Shown: positions 1 to 9,155 of the stretch, piece after piece
How the letters are laid out: each line of letters opens with the position of its first letter
Position numbering within the stretch: position 1 is the first letter of the stretch
From: Streptomyces sp. WP-1
GTDB taxonomy: Bacteria > Actinomycetota > Actinomycetes > Streptomycetales > Streptomycetaceae
Reading direction: 5' to 3'
Length of the DNA stretch: 64,000 nucleotides
Assembly: GCF_030450125.1 (NCBI RefSeq)
Contig: NZ_CP123923.1
Span: forward strand, 5,952,001 to 6,016,000
Position numbers and translations under genes: made by a program
Notes under the pieces: generated by a model
What the model was told of the DNA's origin: nothing
Databases searched by the model: none
What the model saw: the letters and a program-made list of their open reading frames with translations, nothing else

Positions 1-49
1 CGCCGCCCCGGGGGCCCGGCACCCGCCCGGGCGGCGGAACCGCGGCCGG

Positions 50-2611
50 TCAGCGCCTGAGCCGCGCGTTGGTGTGCCGGGTGGGCTCGGCCGCCGCCGG
101 GTCCTCCGGCCACGGGTGCTTCGGATAGCGGCCGCGCAGCTCGGCCCGCACGGCCCGGTAGCCGTCCCGCCAGAACGACGCCAGATCGACCGTCACCGCG
201 GCGGGCCGCCCGGCGGGGGAGAGCAGATGCACGAGCAGCGGCACACCCGCCACGGACGGCGTCTCGCGCAGCCCGAACATCTCCTGGAGCTTCACCGCGA
301 GCACCGGCCGCTCGGGATCCCGGTAGTCGATCCGGATCCTGGACCCGCTCGGTACGGTCATCCGCTCGGGCGCCAGCTCGTCCAGGCGCCCGGCCGCCCC
401 GCTCGCCCAGGGCAGCAGCCGCGCCAGCGCCTGCCCGGCGTCGATCCGCGCGAGATCCGCCCGCCGCCGGGCCCGGCCCAGCTCCGGCTCCAGCCACTGC
501 TCCGCGCGCGCGTGCAGCGCCTCGTCCGACACGTCCGGCCACGGCTCCCCGAGCCGGGCGCGCAGGAACGCCAGCCGCTGTCGCAGCACCTCCGCGTCCG
601 GCGTCCACCGCAGCAGCGCCGGCCCCTCCTGCCGCAAACCTTCGAGCAGCGCCGCGCGCACCAGCTCCGGCGCGGCGTCCTTCAAGGGCCGCACCGTCAG
701 CTCGACGGCCCCGAGCCGCTCGACCCGCCGGGCCACGACATCGCCGTCCGCCCAGCGCACCTCGTCCCGCTCGTCCGGCGCCGCCCCCGCCGCCGCCCGC
801 GCCACCTCCTCCGACACGGCGGCCCCGAGCCGCACCCGGGCATGCCCCTTCCCGCCCGGCCGGTCGGCCACCGCCACCACGATCCACGGCGCCCCGCGCA
901 ACGCCGACCCCTCCACCACCTCGGCCCGCGTCCCGGACACCATGAGGTACGACCCGCCGTCCAACTTCCCGACCCGCTCGGGGAAGGCGAGCGCCGCGAC
1001 CAGCCCGGCGAGGCCGTCCTCCCCGGCACCGGCCGACGGGACCGGTTGCGTGGGATTCCGCCCCCGGGTGCCCGGCCCGGCGTCCACCCGGGGGCGACCG
1101 TCCCGCGCAGGTGAGCCGGAGGACTCCGCCGCGAGGGACCGCAGCCGCCGTACCTCCGCCGCCCACCGCCCCGCGTAGCCGTCACCCCCACGCCGGGCGG
1201 AGCGCAACGCGCCCGCGAGATCGTCGCCGTACTCCCTCGGCACCTCCTCCGAGAGCAGCGCGACCACCTCCGCCCCCGCCCCCGACGTGTCCAGCAGCGC
1301 CCGCCCCAGCCGAGGATGCAGCCCGAGCCGGGAGAGCCGTACGCCGCGCTCCGTCGCCCGCCCCGCGGCGTCCACCGCGCCCACCGCCACCAGCGCGGAG
1401 CGCGCCGCCGCCATCGCACCGCCCGGCGGCGGATCCAGCAGCGCGAGACCCGAGGCGTCCGGATCCCCCCAGCAGGCGGTTTGAAGCGCGAACGACGTCA
1501 GATCGGCCACCTTGATCTCCGGCGCCGGGAACGCCGGCAGCCGGCCGTCCTCCGCCTCCGCCCAGCACCGGTACACCGCACCCGGCGCCTCACGCCCGGC
1601 CCGCCCCGCCCGCTGCCGCCCGGCCGCGCGCGACGCCCGTACCGTCGTCAGCCCGCTGAGCCCGCGCGCGTGATCCACCCGGGGCTCCCGGGCCAGCCCC
1701 GAGTCCACCACCACCCGCACCCCGGGCACGGTCAGCGAGGACTCCGCGACCGAGGTCGCCAGCACCACCCGCCGCCGCTCCCCGGGGGACAGCACCGCCT
1801 CCTGCACGGCCGCCGGCGCCCGCCCGTGCACCTGGAGCACCTCCACCCCGGCCGGCTCACCCAACTGCCCGGCCACCCGCGCGATCTCGCCGACCCCGGG
1901 CAGGAAACACAGCACGTCACCGTCCCGCTCGGCCAGCGCCCGCCGCACCACCGACGCCACATGCGCCAGCAGCGCGGGGTCCACCCGCATCCCGTGCGGC
2001 GGCCGCACCGGGCGCACCGGCGGCGCCCACACCACCTCCACGGGATGCGCCGTCCCCACCGCCTCGACCACCGGCGCCCCGCCCAGCAGCCGCGCCCACC
2101 CCTCCGCGTCCGTGGTCGCCGACGCGGCCACCAGCCGCAGCTCCGGCCGCAGCGCCTGCCGTACGTCCCACAGGAAGGCCGCCACCGTGTCGGCGTCCAG
2201 ATGCCGCTCATGGCACTCGTCGAGCACGACGACGTCCACCCCGGCCAGCTCCTGATCGCGCTGGAGCCGCTGGAGCAGCACGCCCGTGGTCACGACCTCC
2301 ACCCGCGTGCGCCGCCCCACGGACCGCTCGCCGCGCACCGTGAAGCCCACGCTCTCGCCGGGCCGCTCGCCCAGCAGCCACGCCATCCGCCGCGCCGCCG
2401 CACGCGCCGCGATCCGCCGTGGCTCGGCCACCACCACCCGCCGCGCCGGCCCCTCCCCGACCAGCCCCGCCAGCACCAGCGGGACCAGCGTCGTCTTGCC
2501 GGTGCCGGGCGGCGCCACCAGGACGGCGGTGCCGTCGGCCGCGAGCGCGTCGGTCAGGGCGGTCAGGGCGGAGCGCACGGGCAGCGCGTCCAGGGCGTCG
2601 TAACGGATCAC
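50..2611 (-). CDS. hrpB: ATP-dependent helicase HrpB
   Basis: An 853-residue superfamily 2 DEAH/RHA-type helicase of the HrpB family, expected to unwind nucleic acid using ATP in the cytoplasm; its cellular role is poorly defined. Visible motifs are Walker A GTGKTT at residues 36-41, motif II DECH near residue 130, an SATTD motif III about 35 residues later, and a QRAGRAGR motif VI near residue 340. The last ~130 residues match the HrpB-specific C-terminal domain (ending PKHPWPEDP and then a basic tail). The length is normal for the family. It starts with GTG behind a GGGGGC stretch. It is transcribed alone, convergent with whatever lies left of the window. The family call is firm; the substrate is unknown. 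Confidence 0.93.
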   Translation of the reverse strand: MIRYDALDALPVRSALTALTDALAADGTAVLVAPPGTGKTTLVPLVLAGLVGEGPARRVVVAEPRRIAARAAARRMAWLLGERPGESVGFTVRGERSVGRRTRVEVVTTGVLLQRLQRDQELAGVDVVVLDECHERHLDADTVAAFLWDVRQALRPELRLVAASATTDAEGWARLLGGAPVVEAVGTAHPVEVVWAPPVRPVRPPHGMRVDPALLAHVASVVRRALAERDGDVLCFLPGVGEIARVAGQLGEPAGVEVLQVHGRAPAAVQEAVLSPGERRRVVLATSVAESSLTVPGVRVVVDSGLAREPRVDHARGLSGLTTVRASRAAGRQRAGRAGREAPGAVYRCWAEAEDGRLPAFPAPEIKVADLTSFALQTACWGDPDASGLALLDPPPGGAMAAARSALVAVGAVDAAGRATERGVRLSRLGLHPRLGRALLDTSGAGAEVVALLSEEVPREYGDDLAGALRSARRGGDGYAGRWAAEVRRLRSLAAESSGSPARDGRPRVDAGPGTRGRNPTQPVPSAGAGEDGLAGLVAALAFPERVGKLDGGSYLMVSGTRAEVVEGSALRGAPWIVVAVADRPGGKGHARVRLGAAVSEEVARAAAGAAPDERDEVRWADGDVVARRVERLGAVELTVRPLKDAAPELVRAALLEGLRQEGPALLRWTPDAEVLRQRLAFLRARLGEPWPDVSDEALHARAEQWLEPELGRARRRADLARIDAGQALARLLPWASGAAGRLDELAPERMTVPSGSRIRIDYRDPERPVLAVKLQEMFGLRETPSVAGVPLLVHLLSPAGRPAAVTVDLASFWRDGYRAVRAELRGRYPKHPWPEDPAAAEPTRHTNARLRR

Positions 2612-2669
2612 GCCCCCAAGTGTCGTACGACGGCCGGACCCGCCCCACGCGTCCCCGATCGGGGAGGTT

Positions 2670-3641
2670 TCAGTCCCGCTCGCACACGAAGACGGCGGTA
2701 CCCGGGATCAGGCTGCCCCGCAGCGGGGACCAGCCGCCCCACTCCGAGCTGTTCCAGGCCGGCCACTCCGGCTCCACCAGGTCCACCAGGCGGAACCCGG
2801 CGGCCACGATGTCGCGGACCCGGTCGCCCAGCGTCCTGTGGTGCTCCACGTAGACCGCCCGGCCCTGATCGTCCTGCTCCACATAGGGCGTGCGGTCGAA
2901 GTAGGAGGCGGCCACCGACAGGCCCTCGGGGCCCGGCTCGTCCGGGAACGCCCAGCGGATCGGATGGGTCACCGAGAAGACGAACCGGCCCCCGGGCCGC
3001 AGCACCCGCCGCACCTCGCTCAGCACCAGGCGCGGATCCGCCACGAACGGCAGCGCGCCGTACGCCGAGCACGCCAGGTCGAAGGCGCCGTCCGCGAAGG
3101 GCAGCGCACCCGCGTCCGCGCACACCAGCGGAAACGATCCACCGATGCGCAGCGCGTGCTGGAGCTGGCGGTGCGAGAGATCCAGGGCCACCGGACGGGC
3201 GCCCTGGGCGGCCAGCCAGCGCGCGCACTGCGCCGCGCCCGCCCCGATCTCCAGGACCTCCTTGCCCTTCAGCTCCTCCGGCGGGCCGAGCAGCTCGGCC
3301 TCCACCTCGTCCAGACCCTCCGGGCCCCACACGAACCGGTCGTCGCCGAGGAACGTGCCGTGCTCGACCTGGTACTCGTCCGCGTTGCGGTCCCACCAGC
3401 CCCGGTTGGCCCGGCTGCTCTCGGCGACATCGGCGTCACGGCGGGTGGCTTCGGGCTCGAACCCCTCGGGCTCGGGCCGTTCGGACTCTTGGATGATCGG
3501 CTCCCTCGTCGTAATCTTCCGTCCCGGCCCTCCGGACGGCGGTACGCCGTGGACGGCGGCGCACGGCCCTGCCGCGCGGTCCTGTGGGACATTTTGTGCC
3601 GGATGTACGGCGATCCGCCCCGGGTGTCCGCCGTCGCGCAT
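2670..3641 (-). CDS. class I SAM-dependent methyltransferase
   Basis: A small-molecule type methyltransferase with the Methyltransf_11 fold. Motif I reads VLEIGAGAAQCARWL, followed by the acidic loop VALDLSHRQL and the post-motif VLRPGGRFVFSVTHP. The substrate cannot be told from the sequence. The start is uncertain. The chosen ATG at 3641 has GGAAAGG four to five bases upstream, but it lies inside the divergent rpsA promoter and the first ~40 residues look non-conserved. The only other in-frame ATG/GTG codons downstream cut into the catalytic domain. A non-canonical ATT at 3515 (MTTREP..., preceded by GGAGGG) would give a normal-looking protein of about 281 residues. Function class is sure, N-terminus is not. 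Confidence 0.8.
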   Translation of the reverse strand: MRDGGHPGRIAVHPAQNVPQDRAAGPCAAVHGVPPSGGPGRKITTREPIIQESERPEPEGFEPEATRRDADVAESSRANRGWWDRNADEYQVEHGTFLGDDRFVWGPEGLDEVEAELLGPPEELKGKEVLEIGAGAAQCARWLAAQGARPVALDLSHRQLQHALRIGGSFPLVCADAGALPFADGAFDLACSAYGALPFVADPRLVLSEVRRVLRPGGRFVFSVTHPIRWAFPDEPGPEGLSVAASYFDRTPYVEQDDQGRAVYVEHHRTLGDRVRDIVAAGFRLVDLVEPEWPAWNSSEWGGWSPLRGSLIPGTAVFVCERD

Positions 3642-3669
3642 TGACCCTTTCCGGCTGCCCCCGTATGCT
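3641..3669 (+). promoter_or_regulatory. rpsA promoter, sigma-70/HrdB type
   Basis: TTGACC at 3641-3646 and TATGCT at 3664-3669 are separated by exactly 17 bases, a near-consensus housekeeping promoter. It points to rpsA and predicts a leader of about 200 bases, which could carry translational control of this abundant ribosomal protein; I recognise no known leader motif in it. Confidence 0.75.
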
Positions 3670-3879
3670 ACAAGTTGCGCTGCGGGCCTGCGCGCCTCAG
3701 ACGTAGCAGGCTGCGCTCGCATCTGTATGTATGTCCCCTCGGTTCTCGAGGCGCCACCGGGCACCCGGTGTCCGTAAAGGTGGCGCTTCCTTGGCTGTCC
3801 GGTCTTCTGCAGAGCGAAACAGGCTCCCGGCGTAAGCAGTACCTACGACTTCAATGTCCGTACCGGAGCCCTTTCCCAC

Positions 3880-5370
3880 ATGACGAGCAGCACCGAGACC
3901 ACCGCCACCACCCCGCAGGTAGCGGTCAACGACATCGGTAACGAGGAAGCCTTCCTCGCCGCGATCGACGAGACGATCAAGTACTTCAACGACGGCGACA
4001 TCGTCGACGGCGTCATCGTGAAGGTCGACCGGGACGAGGTCCTGCTCGACATCGGTTACAAGACCGAAGGTGTCATCCCGAGCCGCGAGCTCTCGATCAA
4101 GCACGACGTCGACCCGAACGAGGTCGTGGCCGTCGGCGACGAGATCGAGGCCCTGGTCCTCCAGAAGGAGGACAAGGAAGGCCGCCTGATCCTCTCGAAG
4201 AAGCGCGCCCAGTACGAGCGTGCCTGGGGCACCATCGAGAAGATCAAGGAAGAGGACGGCATCGTCACCGGTACCGTCATCGAGGTCGTCAAGGGTGGTC
4301 TCATCCTCGACATCGGCCTCCGTGGCTTCCTGCCGGCCTCCCTCGTCGAGATGCGCCGTGTCCGCGACCTCCAGCCGTACGTCGGCAAGGAGCTCGAGGC
4401 CAAGATCATCGAGCTGGACAAGAACCGCAACAACGTGGTCCTGTCCCGCCGTGCCTGGCTGGAGCAGACCCAGTCCGAGGTCCGCCAGACGTTCCTCACG
4501 ACCCTCCAGAAGGGTCAGGTCCGCTCCGGTGTGGTCTCCTCGATCGTCAACTTCGGTGCCTTCGTGGACCTGGGTGGCGTCGACGGTCTGGTCCACGTCT
4601 CCGAGCTGTCCTGGAAGCACATCGACCACCCGTCCGAGGTTGTCGAGGTCGGCCAGGAAGTCACCGTCGAGGTCCTCGACGTGGACATGGACCGCGAGCG
4701 CGTCTCCCTGTCGCTGAAGGCGACCCAGGAAGACCCGTGGCAGCAGTTCGCCCGCACCCACCAGATCGGCCAGGTCGTGCCCGGCAAGGTCACGAAGCTG
4801 GTTCCGTTCGGTGCGTTCGTCCGCGTGGACGAGGGCATCGAGGGTCTGGTCCACATCTCCGAGCTGGCCGAGCGCCACGTGGAGATCCCGGAGCAGGTCG
4901 TCCAGGTCAACGACGAGATCTTCGTCAAGGTCATCGACATCGACCTCGAGCGTCGTCGCATCAGCCTCTCGCTGAAGCAGGCCAACGAGTCCTTCGGCGC
5001 CGACCCGTCGGCCGTCGAGTTCGACCCGACCCTGTACGGCATGGCCGCGTCCTACGACGACCAGGGCAACTACATCTACCCCGAGGGCTTCGACCCCGAG
5101 ACCAACGACTGGCTCGAGGGCTACGAGAAGCAGCGCGAGGAGTGGGAGCGCCAGTACGCCGAGGCGCAGTCCCGCTTCGAGCAGCACCAGCAGCAGGTCA
5201 TCAAGTCCCGCGAGGCCGACGCCGCTGCCGCGGCCGAGGGCGGCGAGGCTGCGGCTCCGGCCGCGACCGGTGGCTCGTACTCCTCCGAGGGTGCGGACAC
5301 CTCCGGCGCCCTGGCGTCGGACGAGGCCCTGGCTGCGCTGCGCGAGAAGCTCGCGGGCGGCCAGAGCTGA
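3880..5370 (+). CDS. rpsA: 30S ribosomal protein S1
   Basis: Ribosomal protein S1, which binds mRNA on the small subunit and helps initiation. The 496 residues contain four S1 (OB-fold) domains at roughly 36-105, 120-190, 210-275 and 290-360; each carries the typical VxGxV...GAFVDLG...GLVHxSE pattern. This is the four-domain actinobacterial form, shorter than the six-domain proteobacterial S1. The C-terminal ~120 residues are acidic, Tyr/Gln-rich and then Ala/Gly-rich, without S1 folds. The ATG has GGAG eleven bases upstream. Codon use is strongly biased to C-ending codons, as expected for a highly expressed gene. It has its own promoter and terminator, so it is a single-gene unit. Confidence 0.97.
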   Translation: MTSSTETTATTPQVAVNDIGNEEAFLAAIDETIKYFNDGDIVDGVIVKVDRDEVLLDIGYKTEGVIPSRELSIKHDVDPNEVVAVGDEIEALVLQKEDKEGRLILSKKRAQYERAWGTIEKIKEEDGIVTGTVIEVVKGGLILDIGLRGFLPASLVEMRRVRDLQPYVGKELEAKIIELDKNRNNVVLSRRAWLEQTQSEVRQTFLTTLQKGQVRSGVVSSIVNFGAFVDLGGVDGLVHVSELSWKHIDHPSEVVEVGQEVTVEVLDVDMDRERVSLSLKATQEDPWQQFARTHQIGQVVPGKVTKLVPFGAFVRVDEGIEGLVHISELAERHVEIPEQVVQVNDEIFVKVIDIDLERRRISLSLKQANESFGADPSAVEFDPTLYGMAASYDDQGNYIYPEGFDPETNDWLEGYEKQREEWERQYAEAQSRFEQHQQQVIKSREADAAAAAEGGEAAAPAATGGSYSSEGADTSGALASDEALAALREKLAGGQS

Positions 5371-5401
5371 ACGCCGGCCGCTGAGGCTTAGCAGTTAGCT
5401 G

Positions 5402-5443
5402 CTGAGGGGCTCCACCTTTCGAGGTGGGGCCCCTCAGGGTTTT
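5402..5443 (+). terminator. rpsA intrinsic terminator
   Basis: A 15-bp stem CTGAGGGGCTCCACC / GGTGGGGCCCCTCAG with one wobble pair and a six-base loop, followed by GGTTTT. It begins about 30 bases after the rpsA stop codon. Confidence 0.85.
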
Positions 5444-5448
5444 CGGGG

Positions 5449-5526
5449 GTGCGGCTGCCGTGTTTCGGGTGCGGGTTCGTCGTGGCTTTTCGCGCAGTTC
5501 CCCGCTCCCCTAGGGGGTTGCGGTGG
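5449..5526. repeat. Streptomyces interspersed intergenic repeat
   Basis: The stretch GTGCGGGTTCGTCGTGGC...CGCGCAGTTCCCCGC...CCCCTAGGGG matches, from memory, a short non-coding element found in many intergenic gaps of Streptomyces chromosomes. It lies between the rpsA terminator and the convergent gene and is the only copy seen in this window. Its function is unknown to me. Confidence 0.55.
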
Positions 5527-5532
5527 CCGGTA

Positions 5533-6537
5533 TCAGGAGGTCACCCCGATGTTTGTCAGGCCCTTGCCGCCCGTGACCGTGTTCGAGGTGTAGACCGTCG
5601 TCTTGCAGGCCGTGGTGTCGTTGCTGACGTCGATGGCCAGCTGGGTGGGGCCCGTGGCGCCGGTCAGGGCGGACTTGTTGCCCTTGAAGACCGTGCCGCA
5701 GCCCCAGCCGGGCTGCTGGGTGTGGGTCTGGTAGCCGTCGTTGCTGGTGCGGGTGCCGGTGTTGTCCTGGACCAGGACGTCGTCGCCCTTCACATCGACC
5801 CAGGAGTCGTCGTAGTTCGCGCCGGTCAGGCCGCTGCCGTCGAAGGTGTTGCCGATGATCCGCGTACCGGTCGTGCCCTCCTTGACGTCGACGTTCTCGC
5901 CGCCCACGTCCGGGCCGATGGTGTTGTCGAGGATCTGGACGCGGTCGCTGCGGTCGGACAGGGTGTTGGCCGTGCCGACGTAGACGCCCTCGCCCATGCC
6001 GTCGCCGTCGTTCCCGGTGTCGTAGATCCTCGAGTTCCTGATCACGCCGTCCGCGCTGGAATCGCGGAAGTGCACGCCCTCCATGGCCAGGCCGTGCACC
6101 GTGACGCCGTCCACGATCACGCCCTGGGCCGCGTCGATCATGATGCCCTTCTGGCCTCCGGTCACGGTCAGCCCGCTGACCGTCCAGTAGGAGGCGCCGT
6201 CGAGATGCAGCCCGTAGCCGCCGCTCGCGGTGAGGACGGCCTTGGCGGAGCCGGTGAGGGTGATCCGGGCGGACGCCGTGGCCGGCGCGGTCGCGTTGAA
6301 GTCGCCCTGGTAGGTGCCGTCCGCGAGATGGATCGTGGCACCGGGCCGCGCGTTCGCGAGCGCGGTCTTCAGCTGGGCCGCGGTCGTCACCTCGACCGTC
6401 GAGGCGGCCATGGCCGGGGCCGGGCCGTAGAGCAGCAGACCACCGGTGACGGCGGCCGCGGCGAGCAGGGAGGTGAGCGGCATGGATATGCGCAGAGGGG
6501 TGCCTTCCTGTCCCAGGGACGATCTCTTGCGTGACAT
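5533..6537 (-). CDS. secreted right-handed beta-helix (pectate-lyase-like) protein
   Basis: A secreted protein of about 334 residues. The N-terminus has a basic start (SRKRS), a hydrophobic core (LLAAAAVTGGLLLYG) and a likely cleavage after AMA. The mature part opens with STVEVTTAAQLKTALANARPG, the usual start of pectate-lyase/polysaccharide-lyase beta-helix domains. It continues with parallel beta-helix coils (ITLTG, LHLDGA, WTVSGLTVTGG, GIMIDA, VIVDGVTVHG, RIYDTG, VQILDNTIG). It probably binds or cleaves an extracellular polysaccharide; no catalytic residues can be assigned. The start region has an imperfect 18-bp tandem duplication, so ATG 6570 is an alternative. Monocistronic, convergent with rpsA. 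Confidence 0.75.
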   Translation of the reverse strand: MSRKRSSLGQEGTPLRISMPLTSLLAAAAVTGGLLLYGPAPAMAASTVEVTTAAQLKTALANARPGATIHLADGTYQGDFNATAPATASARITLTGSAKAVLTASGGYGLHLDGASYWTVSGLTVTGGQKGIMIDAAQGVIVDGVTVHGLAMEGVHFRDSSADGVIRNSRIYDTGNDGDGMGEGVYVGTANTLSDRSDRVQILDNTIGPDVGGENVDVKEGTTGTRIIGNTFDGSGLTGANYDDSWVDVKGDDVLVQDNTGTRTSNDGYQTHTQQPGWGCGTVFKGNKSALTGATGPTQLAIDVSNDTTACKTTVYTSNTVTGGKGLTNIGVTS

Positions 6538-6734
6538 CGCGCGCTCTTGCCTGACATCGCGCGATCGCATACGTGAACCGCGGCCGTCATGGTGAACAGC
6601 GCACCGCGAAGGTACGAACCAGGTGACAGGGCGTCAAGACGGACCCCAGGAGATCGCTGATCAGCGGCGTGTCACGGGAATGACCCCGTTCCAGGGCGCG
6701 TTGTAGCGGAGGAACAGGAGGAGGAGCGGTCACA

Positions 6735-7673
6735 GTGCTTGATCCGCAGGGTTTGTACGCATGGGAGCCGAAGGGCCTCGCCGTGGTCGACATGGCGCTC
6801 GCCCAGGAATCGGCCGGCCTTGTCATGCTCTACCACTTCGACGGATACATCGACGCGGGCGAGACCGGTGACCTCATCGTCGACCGGATGCTCGACTCGC
6901 TGCCCCACCAGGTCGTCGCCCGGTTCGACCACGACCGGCTCGTGGACTACCGGGCCCGCCGGCCGCTGCTCACCTTCAAGCGCGACCGCTGGACCGACTA
7001 CGAGACCCCGGCCATCGAGGTCCACCTCGTCCAGGACACCACAGGCGCGCCCTTCCTGCTGCTGTCCGGGCCCGAGCCGGACGTGGAATGGGAGCGCTTC
7101 TCGACGGCGGTACGGCAGATCGCCGACCGGCTCGGCGTCCGTCTGTCCGTGAACTTCAGCGGCCTGCCCATGGGCGTCCCGCACACCCGCCCCGTGGGCC
7201 TCACCCCGCACGGCAACCGTGTCGACCTGGTCCCCGGCCACACCAGTCCCTTCGAGGAGGCCCAGGTGCCCGGCAGCGTGGAGCAGCTGGTGGAGTACCG
7301 GCTGATGCAGGCCGGTCACGACGTCCTGGGTGTCGCCGCGCACGTCCCGCACTACGTCGCCCGCTCCCCGTACCCGGACGCCGCGCTGACCGTCCTGGAG
7401 GCCATCACCGCCGCCACCGGCCTGGTCCTGCCCGGCATCGCGCACTCCCTGCGCACGGACGCGCGGCGCACCCAGACCGAGATCGACCGGCAGATCCAGG
7501 AGGGCGACGAGGAGCTGACCGCCCTCGTGCAGGGCCTTGAGCACCAGTACGACGCGGCGGCCGGCGCCGAGACCCGGGGCAACATGCTCGCCGAACCGGT
7601 GGAGATCCCGTCCGCCGACGAGATCGGGCGCGAGTTCGAGCGCTTCCTCGCGGAGCGCGAGGGAGAGGCCTGA
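6735..7673 (+). CDS. PAC2 family protein
   Basis: A 312-residue cytoplasmic protein of the PAC2 (proteasome assembly chaperone 2-like) family, common in actinobacteria. Recognisable stretches are [44 protein letters not shown] and the charged C-terminal helix ending [18 protein letters not shown] role in proteasome assembly is only an extrapolation from the eukaryotic family; the bacterial function is not established. It starts at GTG with a strong GGAGGAGCGG site. The promoter must lie in the 165-base gap shared with the divergent beta-helix gene, which contains the palindrome GCTGATCAGC. Confidence 0.85.
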   Translation: MLDPQGLYAWEPKGLAVVDMALAQESAGLVMLYHFDGYIDAGETGDLIVDRMLDSLPHQVVARFDHDRLVDYRARRPLLTFKRDRWTDYETPAIEVHLVQDTTGAPFLLLSGPEPDVEWERFSTAVRQIADRLGVRLSVNFSGLPMGVPHTRPVGLTPHGNRVDLVPGHTSPFEEAQVPGSVEQLVEYRLMQAGHDVLGVAAHVPHYVARSPYPDAALTVLEAITAATGLVLPGIAHSLRTDARRTQTEIDRQIQEGDEELTALVQGLEHQYDAAAGAETRGNMLAEPVEIPSADEIGREFERFLAEREGEA

Positions 7674-7705
7674 GCCCCGGCTTCCGCCGCCGTCCGGCCT
7701 CCGGT

Positions 7706-7726
7706 CCTGCCACTGTCGGTGGCAGG
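7706..7726. promoter_or_regulatory. perfect inverted repeat over the coaE promoter
   Basis: CCTGCCAC at 7706-7713, a five-base centre, and GTGGCAGG at 7719-7726 form perfect 8-bp arms. The repeat overlaps the conserved TGTCGGTG element of the coaE promoter. It could be an operator, or a weak terminator of the gene upstream, although no T-tract follows. Confidence 0.5.
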
Positions 7727-7735
7727 GCCTAAGCT
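7713..7735 (+). promoter_or_regulatory. DNA-damage (RecA-NDp/PafBC-type) promoter of coaE
   Basis: CTGTCGGTG at 7713-7721, eight bases, then TAAGCT at 7730-7735. This matches TTGTCRGTG-N8-TAnnnT except for the first base. Seven bases separate TAAGCT from the ATG at 7743, so the transcript should be leaderless. Confidence 0.7.
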
Positions 7736-7742
7736 TCCGCTC

Positions 7743-8369
7743 ATGCTGAAAGTTGGCCTGACCGGCGGGATCGGCGCCGGCAAGAGCGAGGTGTCCCGGC
7801 TGCTCGTGGAGCACGGAGCCGTGCTGATCGACGCGGACCGCATCGCGCGGGAGGTCGTGGCGCCCGGCACGCCCGGCCTCGCCGCCGTGGTCGAGGCGTT
7901 CGGACCCGACATCCTCGCCGAGGACGGCAGCCTGGACCGGCCCCGCCTCGGCTCGATCGTCTTCGCCGATCCGGACAGACTCGCGGTCCTCAACTCGATC
8001 GTGCACCCCCTGGTCGGCGCCCGCTCCCGCGAGCTGGAGGAGGCCGCGTCCCCCGACGCCGTGGTGATCCACGACGTGCCCCTGCTCACCGAGAACGGAC
8101 TGGCGCCGTTCTACGACCTCGTGATCGTCGTGGACGCGAGCCCCGAGACCCAGCTCGACCGGCTGATACGGCTGCGCGGGATGACCGAGGAGGACGCCCG
8201 CGCCCGCATGGCCGCCCAGGCCACCCGCGGGCAGCGGCACGCGATCGCGGACATCGTGATCGACAACGACGTCCCCCTGGATGCGCTGCGCAAGCGGGTC
8301 GACGCGGTCTGGGACGGCCTGGTGCGCCCGGCCCACACCGGCTCCGCAGCGGACCGGCCCGCGGAATAG
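7743..8369 (+). CDS. coaE: dephospho-CoA kinase
   Basis: Last step of coenzyme A synthesis: phosphorylates the 3'-hydroxyl of dephospho-CoA with ATP. The 208 residues begin [17 protein letters not shown], with Walker A GGIGAGKS at about 8-15. The [17 protein letters not shown] substrate loop and the [13 protein letters not shown] motif are typical of CoaE. I chose ATG 7743 over the upstream GTG 7719 because it places the P-loop at the normal distance and because a -10 hexamer lies 7 bases before it with no ribosome-binding site, the signature of a leaderless mRNA. A TPR gene follows 49 bases downstream and is probably co-transcribed. Confidence 0.95.
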   Translation: MLKVGLTGGIGAGKSEVSRLLVEHGAVLIDADRIAREVVAPGTPGLAAVVEAFGPDILAEDGSLDRPRLGSIVFADPDRLAVLNSIVHPLVGARSRELEEAASPDAVVIHDVPLLTENGLAPFYDLVIVVDASPETQLDRLIRLRGMTEEDARARMAAQATRGQRHAIADIVIDNDVPLDALRKRVDAVWDGLVRPAHTGSAADRPAE

Positions 8370-8418
8370 CGGCCCGGGCAGGGGCGTTGAACCTCGGGAA
8401 CGAGGGAAGGACTCTGCC

Positions 8419-8799
8419 GTGCCCGAGACCAGCGGTTCCCCCGGACCCACTCCGGAGACGCATGTCATCGACTTCCGTGCCGCCGAGCAACTGCTCCACG
8501 CGCGGGATCCGCGGGGTGCGGTGAAGCTGCTCGACGGAGTCATCGCCGCGCACCCCGAGAACACCGCGGCCCGGCTGCTGCGCGCGCGTGCCTTCTTCGC
8601 CGCCGCGCAACTACGGCCCGCCGAGCTGGAATTCACCATCGTCCTGGAGCGGGAGCCGGACAACGCGTTCGCGCACTTCGCCCTGGCCCGCACCTACGAG
8701 CGCCAGGGCCGCGCCGACCAGGCCAAGCGCCACTTCCGGCTGGCCGCGGCGCTGGACCCGAACCCGGAGTATCTGAAGGCGGCCCGTTTCGACGGCTGA
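8419..8799 (+). CDS. TPR repeat protein
   Basis: A 126-residue soluble protein with about three tetratricopeptide repeats: HVIDFRAAEQLLHARDPRGAVKLLD, NTAARLLRARAFFAAAQLRPAELEF and AFAHFALARTYERQGRADQAKRHF. These carry the W/L/G/Y/A/F/A/P pattern of TPR helices. It is expected to be a protein-protein scaffold; the partner is unknown. The start is GTG 8419 with GAGGGAAGG eight bases upstream; longer in-frame extensions overlap coaE in another frame and are rejected. It follows coaE in the same direction with a 49-base gap, so it may share the damage-responsive coaE promoter. Confidence 0.85.
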   Translation: MPETSGSPGPTPETHVIDFRAAEQLLHARDPRGAVKLLDGVIAAHPENTAARLLRARAFFAAAQLRPAELEFTIVLEREPDNAFAHFALARTYERQGRADQAKRHFRLAAALDPNPEYLKAARFDG

Positions 8800-8825
8800 G
8801 GCCGTGGCCGTGCGGGGGGCGTCCG

Positions 8826-9155
8826 TCAGGGGTGCCGGTGGCGCGGCGGCCGGGGGCACGAGGGGCCGCGCCGCGACAGCCGGGGGGAGCGGGCCCCGTC
8901 GTCGTCCGGCGGCTGGTACGGCGGCACGTTCCGGCCCGGCTGGTAGTGCGGGCCCTGCCGGAGGTGCCGGACGATCAGGGCCAGGTCGGCGGTGACGATC
9001 AGCAGCAGCACTCCGCAGGCGATCGCCCAGCCGGGGCGCCCGACGAGCGCGAACACCGCCGTGCCGAAGACCGCCCAGACCAGCCCCCACACGCTCAGCC
9101 ACAACCGCGCCCGCAGAGCACTGCGCGCGGTCGCCGGTTCACTGCCCGTACGCAT
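8826..9155 (-). CDS. DUF6343 family small membrane protein
   Basis: A 109-residue protein with a short basic N-terminus (MRTGSEPATARSALRARLWL), two closely spaced hydrophobic segments (residues ~18-35 and ~41-62) and a Pro/Arg-rich cytoplasmic tail. The pattern matches the streptomycete DUF6343 family as I remember it. The function is unknown. The ATG at 9155 has AAGGAG at the proper distance (AAGGAGTGGTGATCCG). A much longer reading frame through 9809 has no ribosome-binding site and poor coding character, so I use the short form. It converges on the coaE-TPR unit. Confidence 0.75.
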   Translation of the reverse strand: MRTGSEPATARSALRARLWLSVWGLVWAVFGTAVFALVGRPGWAIACGVLLLIVTADLALIVRHLRQGPHYQPGRNVPPYQPPDDDGARSPRLSRRGPSCPRPPRHRHP

